Origin: Nitrospiraceae bacterium
Lineage (GTDB): Bacteria > Nitrospirota > Nitrospiria > Nitrospirales > UBA8639
Direction: 5' to 3'
NCBI GenBank assembly: GCA_020632635.1
Contig: JACKFE010000002.1
Location: forward strand, 310,001-374,000
Length of the DNA: 64,000 nt
Below the pieces are notes generated by a model. The model ran no database searches. It was not told where the DNA came from and saw only the letters and a program-made list of their open reading frames with translations. Shown here piece by piece: positions 15,622-24,670 of this stretch. The position numbers and the translations under genes are program-made. How positions within the stretch are numbered: the first letter of the stretch is position 1; each line of letters begins with the position of its first letter.

Positions 15622-16041
15622 TTAGTCCCCAAACGGCCAGATTTGGAATTCCACATCCTTGGTCCGATTGCCAAAGACCACATCATCCACAATGCCTTGT
15701 TCGTTGAAAAATACCCACAGATGGTCGCTTCCAATATTGAGACGGGAAAGAAACAGCAGCCACCCCATTTTGCTGTCAAATCGTCGATAATGAAAGATTT
15801 CATGGCCATTGGCTTGAACGATTTCGTCTGGAGCTCCAAATTGCCGGGCCACTTCTTGTCGACTGGTCTTTCCAGGTTTTACGGTCTGAAGACCTTCTTC
15901 CGAAAATGGTTCTCCCACTTCTCCCCGGACAAAAGCACAGCCACTCATGAGGACATTCATGACCAGCAAGCCTAATATCCCCAACCACACGCTCCGATAA
16001 CATCCTTGGCTGTCCCAGCAAAATCCTCTCACATATTTCAT
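15622..16041 (-). CDS. SmpA/OmlA-like lipoprotein, paralogue 2
   Basis: A 139-residue lipoprotein with a hydrophobic signal segment ending LMSGC and the SmpA-like motif VKPGKTSRQEVARQFGAPDE. Both paralogues end in a WPF tract. The ATG at 16041 has AGGAGG 8 bp upstream and overlaps the stop of the DUF1295 gene by 4 bp (ATGA), so the three genes form an operon. Outer-membrane placement is inferred from the lipobox. Confidence 0.82.
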   Translation of the reverse strand: MKYVRGFCWDSQGCYRSVWLGILGLLVMNVLMSGCAFVRGEVGEPFSEEGLQTVKPGKTSRQEVARQFGAPDEIVQANGHEIFHYRRFDSKMGWLLFLSRLNIGSDHLWVFFNEQGIVDDVVFGNRTKDVEFQIWPFGD

Positions 16042-16868
16042 GCTGTTCCCTCCTGGTTCGTCGACATCCTCCGGGGTTTCCACGGAAAAAAAGTGTTCGT
16101 GGTCAATTGGTACCTCTGGTAGGCTTCTCCTCGGGTCATAAGGGCCTGCGCTTCTGCCCAAGGCACTCCTGTCACCCACAATAAGAAGACCATCATCAGC
16201 AACGGCCAAAAAATGGATATCCAGGCTCCCGGCAACCCAATCGCCAACGGCACATAGGCACACCACAGAAGTGTCTCAAAAAAATAGTTGGGGTGGCGTG
16301 AATATCGCCACAGTCCTTGGTCAAGGACCTTACCCCGATTTTCTGGAATGGCGCGAAATTGTTCAAGTTGCCGATCTGCGACAGTTTCGCCACTGAGCGC
16401 CAACACAAAAACCCCGAGTCCCAGCAGATCCCATCCCCGTACATCCGATTCAGGATTAGCCATTACCCAACAGAGTAGGGAAGCAAAGAACAAACAGGCC
16501 GGGACCTGTAATAGAAAGTATCCCAGAAACCCCACCGGCCCCCACGGTCCGAGTTTCGCTCGAAGGTGTCGATAGCGCGGATCTTCAACCTTTCCCCACA
16601 CACGATGGGTCAGTAGATGCCACCCCAGACGACCAGCATACATATTCCCCATGACAGCCACCAAACTACGCCGCCAGAGGGAGCCTTCCCCTATGACGGC
16701 ACAAACCGTGACCGCCAAAGCAAAACCCACGCAAAATCCCACATCAGCCAATGAGGCATTTCCAATCCAGACATGGCCCATCCATAGAACCACCAGAATA
16801 ATGACGAGTGCCCCTGCGAGTTGGGGCAATATCGGGGAAGAGAAGCTGTGCCAGAGGAAAGGATCCAT
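16038..16868 (-). CDS. DUF1295 family membrane protein (steroid 5-alpha-reductase-like)
   Basis: A 276-residue polytopic membrane protein. The C-terminal half has the family signature GLWRYSRHPNYFFETLLWC followed by hydrophobic segments and a short basic tail. DUF1295 proteins are related to steroid reductases and isoprenylcysteine methyltransferases; substrates in bacteria are mostly unknown. It is the first gene of the operon with the two SmpA-like lipoproteins, so it may act on envelope lipids (inference). Confidence 0.87.
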   Translation of the reverse strand: MDPFLWHSFSSPILPQLAGALVIILVVLWMGHVWIGNASLADVGFCVGFALAVTVCAVIGEGSLWRRSLVAVMGNMYAGRLGWHLLTHRVWGKVEDPRYRHLRAKLGPWGPVGFLGYFLLQVPACLFFASLLCWVMANPESDVRGWDLLGLGVFVLALSGETVADRQLEQFRAIPENRGKVLDQGLWRYSRHPNYFFETLLWCAYVPLAIGLPGAWISIFWPLLMMVFLLWVTGVPWAEAQALMTRGEAYQRYQLTTNTFFPWKPRRMSTNQEGTA

Positions 16869-16927
16869 CTTGAGGCCATTGGACCTTCAGGAACGGTTAC
16901 CGCACCCGAAAATCACAAAGAAGACGA

Positions 16928-19900
16928 TCAATTCGCGGTCAGGGCCAGTGGGCTCCGGACCGTCTCGCCTTCCGTCACCGGACTCAGATTCGGTTCCACT
17001 AAAAATATTCGGTCCCCAGACACCTGAACCTCTTGAACAAGAAAATCACGGATGTGTTGAGCCCGTTCTTGGGCAAGCAGACGCCGTTGATCCTCATCAA
17101 TGGAAATCGATTCAATCAATTTGATCTTTTGCTCCTCGGAAGTAGGAGGAACAGGGACGTTGCCCTCGGATGTCGGAACCGGCTCTTTAGGCAAAGGGCC
17201 AAATTTTTCCGTATATAATTCTAGGAGATAGCGAGCCTCCTCCTCCGTGGTCAACTCTACTTCGCCTACCGGCACCCCCTTCGCCCCCGCAGCAGGATCC
17301 TGGACATATTTTTTCTTTTGCAGCTGTTTGCGTAGCTGGAGCCACGCCATGGCCGGTTGATCCACCTGGGTGTCTGCCGATCCGGCTACTTCCAACCGCA
17401 AGGCTGGCCGCTCTTCCAAAGCTTTCCCTAAGGACTGCAATTTCTCATGCTCCGAAGAAGGCATCTCGGCCATACCCGCGGGAAAGGCCACATACTGCAA
17501 ATCCTCACCACTGCCGCCCAGTAACCCACCCACCAGGGCAAAAGGAGATGTCACAATCTTGGTCAGCAGATTTACCAAGGCATTCCAGACGATTCCACCA
17601 TAACTGAAATCAGGGTCGTCCAAATTTCCCCGTACCGGCAAATCAATATCGATTTGCCCTTTTCGATCTTTCAGCAAGGCCAATGCCAGGGGAATCGGCA
17701 AGGAGGTGGCATCCGGGCTGTCGACCTTTTCACCCATGGTGATTTGATCAATCAAAACCTTATTTTCTCCCACCAGAGTCTTTTCAGAAACCTTATACGC
17801 AAGGTCCAGATTGAGCTTTCCCTTTTTAATGGGATACCCCGTGTATTTGGCCGAATAGGGAGATACCGTGGGAAGGTCCAGGTTCTTAAACGCCACGGCC
17901 AAATCGGTATAGGCATCTTCGCTCAACGGATTAATCTGCCCTTCAAGATGAAACGGGGCATAACGGTCCACCTTCCCTTCCAATTTCACATCCGCCTTAG
18001 CCAATTGTTCGGAAGAGAGTCCTTGAATCGTCCCGCTCAACTCTTCAATTTGTGTCACGACGTTCGGAGTGATGGACGTATCAGCAAACCGGGCCAATAG
18101 ATTCGTGATGTTTATGGATCCAATCTTTACTGGGGTAGGCGGTGCTTGGCCGGATTCCCCTTCCTGAGACGGCTTATTGGAAGAACCATCCGGCTCAGAA
18201 TCCGATCCTGGCGGAGCAAACAAGCGTTTCATATTCATCCCACCATCAGGGTCGATGGAGACCACCACAGCCGGATTCACGAACCTCACTTCCTCCAGGT
18301 TGACCGCGGTTGGTTCGACCTGGAGGTCCATATTTTTTAACGCCAGTTGGTCCCATTTCAAGAATGGACTTCCTTGGGTGGGATCTTCGAGACCAACTTG
18401 GGAAATCCCCATTTCTCCTTGGAAGGTCAGCATCGGCTGCTGAGCCGTCCCCTTTTGAAAGTGCGTGCGGCCCTTGAGAGTTAGTACCCCGCTGTCAACA
18501 GCAAACTGTACAAAAGGTGCCACATAGGGTTGGAAGGGTTGCAGGTCAATGTCAGCAAGCGAAAGAGTCAAATCAATCATGAGAGGGTCCAGGCCCAAGT
18601 GGCCTTGGGAACGGACCGATCCGGATTGGTTGAATTGAAACGCCAAGTCAATGGGAAGCGGTTGACTGAGATCCAACGATACATCTGCCGTGTGAAAATG
18701 CAACGAGTCAAAAAGCAAGGTCACGGGCTCATGCGGTTGCCGATCCTCAAAATCTATCGTGAAATTATCCAATGTCAGATCATGAAGAGCCACATGCCAT
18801 GCTTGGGAAGAAGCAGACGGCGGCTTATCGTTCGCGCTGGGAGGCGTTATGGGAGTGCCGGTTGGGTTCCCTTCCCCTCCGGGAGACTCAACAGGCGCAA
18901 ACAATGATTGGTAATTCATCACTCCATCTTTGTTGATCCAAGCCACAAAACGGGCATTTTGGGAGGTCATCGATGGAATACGGATATCCTGTTTGGCCAC
19001 ATCCACCATCACATCCTTCACTTCGAAAAGAGGAACGGCAATCACCGAGCCCGCCGCCCCTTTTTCCCGTATTTGGAAGTCTTGAATAGTCAGATTTCCG
19101 CCGCTTACCCGAACATCGACTCCCTCCGGGGTAGTCGAAAGATCATATTGACTCTCCAGAGTGGCCACTCCCTGCGGAACTTCAAAGCGGAACTGATCCT
19201 GTAAGTATGCCCACAAACCTGGCAATTGAATATTCTCCAGCACCAAACTTCCTTGCGATTGAATCGGTTCCAAGACCAACGACCCTTCCCAAGTGATCCG
19301 CTCCCCCTGACTTAATTCCGCCGAAAGCGAATAGGGATTTTCCTTCCCCTTCTTGGTGCTAAAATTATCCAGCGTGAGATTAATAGGAACGATATGGGCC
19401 ACAAACGGCGTGGGACGTGACTGATCCCGAAACTCCACCATGCCCTGTTGAATGGCAATCTGCTGAATGATCACAGGGGGCAGCCCGTCATGAGTTTTTG
19501 AGGTAGCATTGGTTGGTTCTGCGATGGATTTATTGGCTTGTGATTCAGCCGAGCCTGAAGGAGGACCGAGCTCGGCCAGATTCAATCCACCATCGGGACG
19601 CACAATCACTAATCCGAATGGAAGCCCTAGACGAATCATGGAAAAGGTATACGCCCGTTTGCTCAACGATGCGAGAGGTTCGAAATCAAGAAAAAACTCA
19701 TCAAACCCCACCAACGGGGACCCATCGACTTCTTGAATCCCCAATCCCTTAATCTGCAAGGTAAAGACAAAGGGGTTGAAGTGGGCTTCCTGAATCATGA
19801 CAGGCCGACCCAATTGCTGACTTAATTGCTCCGGCAGTTTGTGGGTAATCGCCCATGGGACCCCCCAGAACCCGGCGGCCGTATACAAGACCACCAAGCT

Positions 19901-19939
19901 ACCCAGAACAACCAACATGATTTTCAGTGTTTTAGACAT
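16928..19939 (-). CDS. DUF748 / AsmA-like envelope protein
   Basis: A 1003-residue protein anchored by one N-terminal membrane segment (LKIMLVVLGSLVVLYTAAGF), followed by long beta-rich repeats of the DUF748/AsmA superfamily (RPVMIQEAHFNPFVFTLQI, VDFDFEPLASLSKR-like strands). Such proteins are thought to span the periplasm and carry lipids between membranes. The C-terminal ~170 residues form a helical region (VEPNLSPVTEGE near the end) reminiscent of an OmpA-like DUF748 tail. Three Ser/Pro/Gly-rich linkers (about 130, 365 and 590) separate repeat blocks. Transcribed alone. Confidence 0.83.
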   Translation of the reverse strand: MSKTLKIMLVVLGSLVVLYTAAGFWGVPWAITHKLPEQLSQQLGRPVMIQEAHFNPFVFTLQIKGLGIQEVDGSPLVGFDEFFLDFEPLASLSKRAYTFSMIRLGLPFGLVIVRPDGGLNLAELGPPSGSAESQANKSIAEPTNATSKTHDGLPPVIIQQIAIQQGMVEFRDQSRPTPFVAHIVPINLTLDNFSTKKGKENPYSLSAELSQGERITWEGSLVLEPIQSQGSLVLENIQLPGLWAYLQDQFRFEVPQGVATLESQYDLSTTPEGVDVRVSGGNLTIQDFQIREKGAAGSVIAVPLFEVKDVMVDVAKQDIRIPSMTSQNARFVAWINKDGVMNYQSLFAPVESPGGEGNPTGTPITPPSANDKPPSASSQAWHVALHDLTLDNFTIDFEDRQPHEPVTLLFDSLHFHTADVSLDLSQPLPIDLAFQFNQSGSVRSQGHLGLDPLMIDLTLSLADIDLQPFQPYVAPFVQFAVDSGVLTLKGRTHFQKGTAQQPMLTFQGEMGISQVGLEDPTQGSPFLKWDQLALKNMDLQVEPTAVNLEEVRFVNPAVVVSIDPDGGMNMKRLFAPPGSDSEPDGSSNKPSQEGESGQAPPTPVKIGSINITNLLARFADTSITPNVVTQIEELSGTIQGLSSEQLAKADVKLEGKVDRYAPFHLEGQINPLSEDAYTDLAVAFKNLDLPTVSPYSAKYTGYPIKKGKLNLDLAYKVSEKTLVGENKVLIDQITMGEKVDSPDATSLPIPLALALLKDRKGQIDIDLPVRGNLDDPDFSYGGIVWNALVNLLTKIVTSPFALVGGLLGGSGEDLQYVAFPAGMAEMPSSEHEKLQSLGKALEERPALRLEVAGSADTQVDQPAMAWLQLRKQLQKKKYVQDPAAGAKGVPVGEVELTTEEEARYLLELYTEKFGPLPKEPVPTSEGNVPVPPTSEEQKIKLIESISIDEDQRRLLAQERAQHIRDFLVQEVQVSGDRIFLVEPNLSPVTEGETVRSPLALTAN

Positions 19940-20223
19940 GGGCCAGAAGGATGCACCTCACATCACCACGATCAGAGAGGGGAACGAATACCTGCTTGAG
20001 CGTTCAACCCATTTTTTTCAAGAAACGGCGTTGAACTGCCTCATCATACCCAGCACCACGAAGAGATGCCAGCCCTCACCGGGGCAAGAGCCCCTCTACG
20101 CCCTTTCCTCCGAAACACCCAAGGCCCGGGAAAACCAAATGGGATAGTTGGAGGATATCCTTCATTCATTTTTGAATATTGCATTCCTTCCTCCTCAAAC
20201 GTTCACCATAACGAATGCCGCAT

Positions 20224-20721
20224 TTATGACCGCTTCTCTTCTGCAAAGAATCCCAGAAATAGATTGGCACACAAGAAAAAGGTCCCCAGTAAAATCCCTC
20301 CCACCCCAACAAAGGCGAAAAATTCCGTTAAAGGATGGGCATGGGCGGCTGTCCGGCCAATAGAAGGGGCCAGATAAAACATGCTGAACCATGCCATGGG
20401 ATACCAACTGCCAAGCCCAAGAAAGATGGCTCCAACTTTTTTCAACCCCTCCTTGAGGGAAGAGAACATGACCAGCACAATCAAACCCAGGGAAAAGGCT
20501 GCGATTCCTGTTGCATGAAAATGGGCCCGTTGGGCATATCGCCAAATTTTCTCAGGACTTTTCGCATCATGTACGTCAGGATGGGCGGCAATTCCCTGGG
20601 CGACATAATCCTTAAAGAGATCTTCATTTACCCCAAAAACAATTCCCATACCAATACCAAACAATAATCCCACCATTACAAGCACTAATCCGACCTTTAC
20701 TCTCTGCAGTTCTTTTTCCAT
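20224..20721 (-). CDS. Membrane protein of unknown function
   Basis: A 165-residue protein with about five hydrophobic helices (VGLVLVMVGLLFGIGMGIVF at the N-terminus). Histidines recur at membrane boundaries (RAQRAHFHATG, RTAAHAHPLTEF), which could bind heme or metal, but no family was recognised with confidence. An ATG at 20721 follows GGGGGAAG; a TTG precedes it. It stands alone between the DUF748 gene and ffh, and transcribes divergently from ffh. Confidence 0.65.
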   Translation of the reverse strand: MEKELQRVKVGLVLVMVGLLFGIGMGIVFGVNEDLFKDYVAQGIAAHPDVHDAKSPEKIWRYAQRAHFHATGIAAFSLGLIVLVMFSSLKEGLKKVGAIFLGLGSWYPMAWFSMFYLAPSIGRTAAHAHPLTEFFAFVGVGGILLGTFFLCANLFLGFFAEEKRS

Positions 20722-21017
20722 CAATTTCTTCCCCCTTCCTTAAGCAGCCGAAGCCCTTGAGGCCTGCACGTCAAACATGTGAACACCCTCCCGATCCAAA
20801 GCCCAGGATGCCCGTTTTCATCCCATAGCATACTCAAACAAAATGAATATCTCATGAAGCCCAAATGAAAAAGCCTTCATGGTTGGTGATTCCTTTCCCG
20901 CCTAAGTATCCTTTCGAGAAACAGGGTTGGCGTTTCCAGGGGCTATCCATCCTCCCTGAACCGGGTCGGGGGTACCAACCCTGGTCTCTTGTGACCCCTC
21001 TAGAATGAATATTTTAC

Positions 21018-21047
21018 TTGACAGCACTGAATCCTGTTCCATATTGT
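21018..21047 (+). promoter_or_regulatory. Candidate sigma-70 promoter of ffh
   Basis: A consensus -35 TTGACA (21018-21023) and a -10 TATTGT (21042-21047) separated by 18 bp, 45 bp upstream of the ffh start codon. It is the clearest promoter in the 370-bp gap between the divergent gene at 20721 and ffh; the rest of that gap shows no recognisable feature. Confidence 0.55.
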
Positions 21048-21062
21048 CTGAAGTTTGTTTAC

Positions 21063-21079
21063 AATACCTTTTTGGTATT
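21063..21079 (+). promoter_or_regulatory. Small hairpin in the ffh 5' leader
   Basis: AATACC and GGTATT arms around TTTTT, ending just before the GGGGA ribosome-binding site at 21082-21086 and 13 bp before the ATG. A 6-bp stem here could modulate initiation of the ribosomal-protein-containing operon, but no function is known. Confidence 0.35.
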
Positions 21080-21091
21080 TTGGGGATTTAT

Positions 21092-22477
21092 ATGTTCAGT
21101 GCCCTTACAGAAAAAATCGAATCCGTTTTCAAGCAGTTACGCGGCCAAGCCGTCCTGACTGAACAAAACATCACGGATGCCCTAAAAGAAGTGCGTCTTG
21201 CGCTACTTGAAGCCGACGTCAACTTCAAAATAGTGAAGGATTTCATTGAAAAAGTTCGCGTCAAAGCCGTAGGCCAGGAAGTTCTCAAAAGTCTGACCCC
21301 GGCTCATCAGGTAGTCAAGGTCGTTTGGGAGGAACTTCGGGATCTCTTGGGGCATGAGCAAAGTGCCTTGCACCTTTCCTCCCAACCCCCGACAGTCATC
21401 ATGATGGTAGGCCTGCAAGGCTCTGGAAAAACCACAACGACCGGGAAACTCGCCCACCATTTCAAATCCGAAGGCAAACGTGTTCTGCTGGTAGCGGCAG
21501 ACCCTCGTCGCCCTGCCGCTGGCGATCAGTTGTCCGCCTTAGGCAAAGACTTGGATGTCCTCGTCCATCGCGGCACCAACGAAGGACAACCAGGCGCCCA
21601 AGCAGTCCAGACCTGCCGGGATGGAGTTACCAGAGGCCGGGAGCATGGCTATGAGGTGGTGATCCTTGATACAGGTGGGCGCTTGCATATTGATGAAGAA
21701 TTAATGCAGGAATTAGTTGACATTCAAGCTGGCGTCAACCCACAGGAAGTCTTATTGGTGGCTGATGCGATGACAGGCCAGGAAGCCGTGTCGGTTGCCG
21801 AGCGGTTTAACCAAACCCTCGGACTCACCGGAGTGATTCTGACTAAAGTCGAGGGTGATGCCCGTGGGGGAGCCGTCCTGTCCATTCGGGCGGCAACCGG
21901 AAAGCCCATTAAATTTCTCGGGATTGGCGAAAAGCTGGACGCCCTTGAACCCTTTTACCCAGACCGGATGGCCTCTCGGATTCTCGGGATGGGTGATGTC
22001 TTGACGCTGATTGAAAAAGCTCAGGAAACCTTTTCTCAAGAACAAGCCCAAGCACTACAAAAAAAGGTATCCAGCAATACCTTGACCCTTGAGGATTTCC
22101 GTGAGCAAATTCAACAAATCAACAAACTCGGCTCATTTGATCAGATCATTGACATGTTGCCAGGTGGACAAAAGATCAAAAATATGATGAGCGGGGCCGC
22201 GGGTGGCGAGGCGGTGGTCCCAGAAAAAGAAATTAAGCGGGTTGTCGCCATGATCGATTCCATGACCCCCAAGGAACGAAGAGACCATACGATTCTCAAT
22301 GGAAATCGCAAGAAGCGAATTGCCAAAGGCAGCGGCACCACCGTCCCAGAGATTAATCGGTTAATTAAACAGTTTTTGGACGCCCGCCGGATGATGAAAT
22401 CCCTGGCAGGTGGACAATTCGGTATGGGGAAAAGCAAAAAACGACGGAAACTCATCCGCGCTCTTCATGCACGGTAA
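21092..22477 (+). CDS. ffh: Signal recognition particle protein Ffh
   Basis: A 461-residue SRP54 GTPase that delivers nascent membrane proteins to the translocon. The N-domain helical bundle spans residues 1-90, the G domain 100-300 (P-loop MVGLQGSGKTTTTGKLA, DPRRPAAGDQL), and the Met-rich M domain follows (MLPGGQKIKNMM and a basic C-terminus). The G3 box reads DTGGR rather than the usual DTAGR, and G4 reads TKVE (251-254) where TKxD is normal. The ATG at 21092 has GGGGA upstream; the open frame from 21005 lacks SRP features. It heads the ffh-rpsP-rimM-trmD-rplS cluster. Confidence 0.96.
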   Translation: MFSALTEKIESVFKQLRGQAVLTEQNITDALKEVRLALLEADVNFKIVKDFIEKVRVKAVGQEVLKSLTPAHQVVKVVWEELRDLLGHEQSALHLSSQPPTVIMMVGLQGSGKTTTTGKLAHHFKSEGKRVLLVAADPRRPAAGDQLSALGKDLDVLVHRGTNEGQPGAQAVQTCRDGVTRGREHGYEVVILDTGGRLHIDEELMQELVDIQAGVNPQEVLLVADAMTGQEAVSVAERFNQTLGLTGVILTKVEGDARGGAVLSIRAATGKPIKFLGIGEKLDALEPFYPDRMASRILGMGDVLTLIEKAQETFSQEQAQALQKKVSSNTLTLEDFREQIQQINKLGSFDQIIDMLPGGQKIKNMMSGAAGGEAVVPEKEIKRVVAMIDSMTPKERRDHTILNGNRKKRIAKGSGTTVPEINRLIKQFLDARRMMKSLAGGQFGMGKSKKRRKLIRALHAR

Positions 22478-22540
22478 GAGAACATCCCCGCCGTCAGACA
22501 TGCACCACATCTGTAGTTTTCACGAGAGAGGAGAGTTATC

Positions 22541-22810
22541 GTGGCTGTACATTTACGATTGACCAGAATGGGTCGGCACAAACGCCCATTTTATCGAGTG
22601 GTGGCAACCGATTCTCGGATGCCGCGTGATGGGCGGTTTTTGGAAGTCATTGGAACATATGACCCCTTAAAAGCAACTGACAAAGCCTCGTTTAAGGAAG
22701 ATCGCGTATTGGATTGGTTGAAAAAAGGTGCACAACCCACCGATACGGTGAGATCCTTGTTGAAGAAAACAGGGGTGTACAAGGCCCTCCAAGAATCCAA
22801 GGCCAGTTAG
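22541..22810 (+). CDS. rpsP: 30S ribosomal protein S16
   Basis: An 89-residue S16 protein (VHLRLTRMGRHKRPFYRVVA, SRMPRDGRFLEVIGTYDP). It starts at GTG 22541 with GAGAGGAGAG upstream. It binds 16S rRNA in early 30S assembly. It is in the conserved order between ffh and rimM. Confidence 0.97.
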   Translation: MAVHLRLTRMGRHKRPFYRVVATDSRMPRDGRFLEVIGTYDPLKATDKASFKEDRVLDWLKKGAQPTDTVRSLLKKTGVYKALQESKAS

Positions 22811-22867
22811 TTCTTATTGAATTGATTCTCACCACATTTCCCCAGGCAATAAGGGACCCGACACGGA

Positions 22868-23392
22868 ATGGGGACAGAGATGGTGACAATTGGGAAAATA
22901 CTCAAGCCCTTTGGGGTGCGAGGGCATGTTCGGGTCCTCTCTCTCAGTGATGTTCCAAACCGCTTTGAGGCCCTGAGGACTGTGACCCTGGTCCGTTCAA
23001 ACGGCGAGCGTGTGGAAACAACCGTTCAATCGGTCCGGGCTATCGGAGAAGGATATATTCTTGGATTTTCAGCGTTTTCCACCCCTGAGTCTGCCTCGGA
23101 TTTTCGTGGGGCCCTCATTCAAATTCAGCAAGAACTCGGGTTGCCGCGAGCCCCAGATACCTTTTATCAGTTTGAGTTAGTGGGGTTACAGGTGGAAGAC
23201 CAAAAAGGACAGACGGTAGGAACCGTGACGGATATTCTGGATTATCCCTCTCAGCAGGTTCTCGTGATTTCTCATGAAGACCAGGAGTGGCTGTTGCCTG
23301 CCAGAAAAGAAATGATTGCATCGATTGACGTGAAACATGGGCGATTACACCTAGCGTCTCCAAACCTATGGGATCTGTCACATGCGCTGTGA
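22868..23392 (+). CDS. rimM: Ribosome maturation factor RimM
   Basis: A 174-residue 16S rRNA processing factor. The RimM N-domain begins TIGKILKPFGVRGHVRV and the C-terminal PRC-barrel includes DTFYQFELVGLQVED and LLPARKEMIASID. It assists maturation of the 30S head domain, often with S19. It overlaps the trmD start by 11 bp. Confidence 0.96.
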   Translation: MGTEMVTIGKILKPFGVRGHVRVLSLSDVPNRFEALRTVTLVRSNGERVETTVQSVRAIGEGYILGFSAFSTPESASDFRGALIQIQQELGLPRAPDTFYQFELVGLQVEDQKGQTVGTVTDILDYPSQQVLVISHEDQEWLLPARKEMIASIDVKHGRLHLASPNLWDLSHAL

Positions 23393-24167
23393 AGTCCTCA
23401 CCCTATTCCCCGAGATGGTTCAAGCCGCCGCCGCGCATAGCATCATGAAGCGAGCCCAGGAGAAGGGTCTGCTCAGCGTGCATGTTCATAATCTTCGGGA
23501 CTATACCGAGGATCCGCATCGAACGGCCGATGACACCCCCTATGGTGGTGGTGGTGGAATGATCATGAAGGCAGAACCCATTTTTCGAGCAGTTGAAAAG
23601 CTCCAGCAACAATTAGGCACCCTGAGGGTCATCATGCCGTCTCCTCAAGGTATTCGATTTTCCCAAGGCCTCGCTCAGGAGCTGAGCCAAGAATCCGATC
23701 CCCTGGTCTTTCTTTGCGGACATTACGAGGGTATTGATGAACGAGTCCGCACCGGCCTTTCCATTGAAGAAATTTCTCTTGGGGATTATGTCGTGACTGG
23801 AGGCGAATTGCCAGCCCTGATCATGATGGATGCGGCCATGCGCCTCATCCCTGGAGTCGTAGGAGATCCCCATTCGATCGAACAGGAATCCTTCATGGAA
23901 CCGCTACTGGACTTCCCTCATTTTACCCGTCCATTTGAACTTCGAGGGCATGCGGTTCCGGAAATTTTACTTTCCGGCAATCATGAAGCGATACGCCGCT
24001 GGCGACGAAAAGAATCAATTCGCAACACCTTACTGAAACGACCAGACCTGCTGCAAACGGAAGTGATGAAACAAGAAGATCAACAATTGCTGGAAGAAAT
24101 TACCCAGGAATATGGCTCGACATATTCGGCTTCGCCGAAGCCCAGAAAGGAAGGAGTCCCATCATGA
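23382..24167 (+). CDS. trmD: tRNA (guanine37-N1)-methyltransferase TrmD
   Basis: A 261-residue SPOUT methyltransferase that methylates G37 of tRNAs next to the anticodon. Motifs of the trefoil-knot SAM pocket are present: DDTPYGGGGGMIMKAEP, LCGHYEGIDERV and LGDYVVTGGELPALIM. The C-terminal helical domain ends in a short extension (YSASPKPRKEGVPS). Overlaps with rimM and rplS indicate translational coupling. Confidence 0.97.
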   Translation: MRCEVLTLFPEMVQAAAAHSIMKRAQEKGLLSVHVHNLRDYTEDPHRTADDTPYGGGGGMIMKAEPIFRAVEKLQQQLGTLRVIMPSPQGIRFSQGLAQELSQESDPLVFLCGHYEGIDERVRTGLSIEEISLGDYVVTGGELPALIMMDAAMRLIPGVVGDPHSIEQESFMEPLLDFPHFTRPFELRGHAVPEILLSGNHEAIRRWRRKESIRNTLLKRPDLLQTEVMKQEDQQLLEEITQEYGSTYSASPKPRKEGVPS

Positions 24168-24625
24168 ATCAGCTACAACGACTTGAGCGTTCTTTAGGCC
24201 AGGTGTCTCACCCGGCGTTTGAAATTGGGGATACAGTTCGCGTCAAGGTTCGCGTCGTGGAAACTAAAGCCGCCACTAAAAAGAAAGACAAGGAAGAGGA
24301 AAAAGAACGAATCCAGGTCTTCGAGGGCGTGGTGATTGCTCGAAGAGGTCGCAAAGGGGCGGAAAATTTTACTGTCCGAAAAATTTCATTTGGTGTCGGG
24401 GTTGAACGGATTTTTCCGCTCCATTCACCCAATGTCGCGGGCATTGAAGTCATAAAAAAAGGCCAAGTCCGCCGCGCTAAACTGTACTACCTCCGGGATA
24501 AAAAAGGTAAAGCGGCAAAAATTGCCGAGCGGGACTTTACTCGGACATCTAAAACTGTCGCCAATACGGATAAAAAAGAGGAGTCGGCAGTCGAAGAACC
24601 CAACACGTCGGAAGAATCCGAATAA
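24164..24625 (+). CDS. rplS: 50S ribosomal protein L19, extended form
   Basis: A 153-residue L19 (PAFEIGDTVRVKVRVVE, RIQVFEGVVIARRG, ERIFPLHSPNVAGIEV, KLYYLRDKKGKAAKI). Bacterial L19 is usually about 115 residues. Here a charged insertion of Lys and Glu (KAATKKKDKEEEKE, about 45-58) and an acidic C-terminal tail of about 25 residues are added. L19 sits at the 30S/50S interface. The start overlaps the trmD stop by 4 bp. Confidence 0.95.
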   Translation: MNQLQRLERSLGQVSHPAFEIGDTVRVKVRVVETKAATKKKDKEEEKERIQVFEGVVIARRGRKGAENFTVRKISFGVGVERIFPLHSPNVAGIEVIKKGQVRRAKLYYLRDKKGKAAKIAERDFTRTSKTVANTDKKEESAVEEPNTSEESE

Positions 24626-24670
24626 CATTCGTCGACTGGTCGGTCTTTTACCAAGGATTCCCAATCCCCT

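Noticed and set aside
20722..21091. 4.5S (SRP) RNA gene upstream of ffh
   Set aside because: The conserved GGUCCGGAAGGAAGCAGCC-type loop of SRP RNA is absent; only a promoter and a small hairpin were supported.
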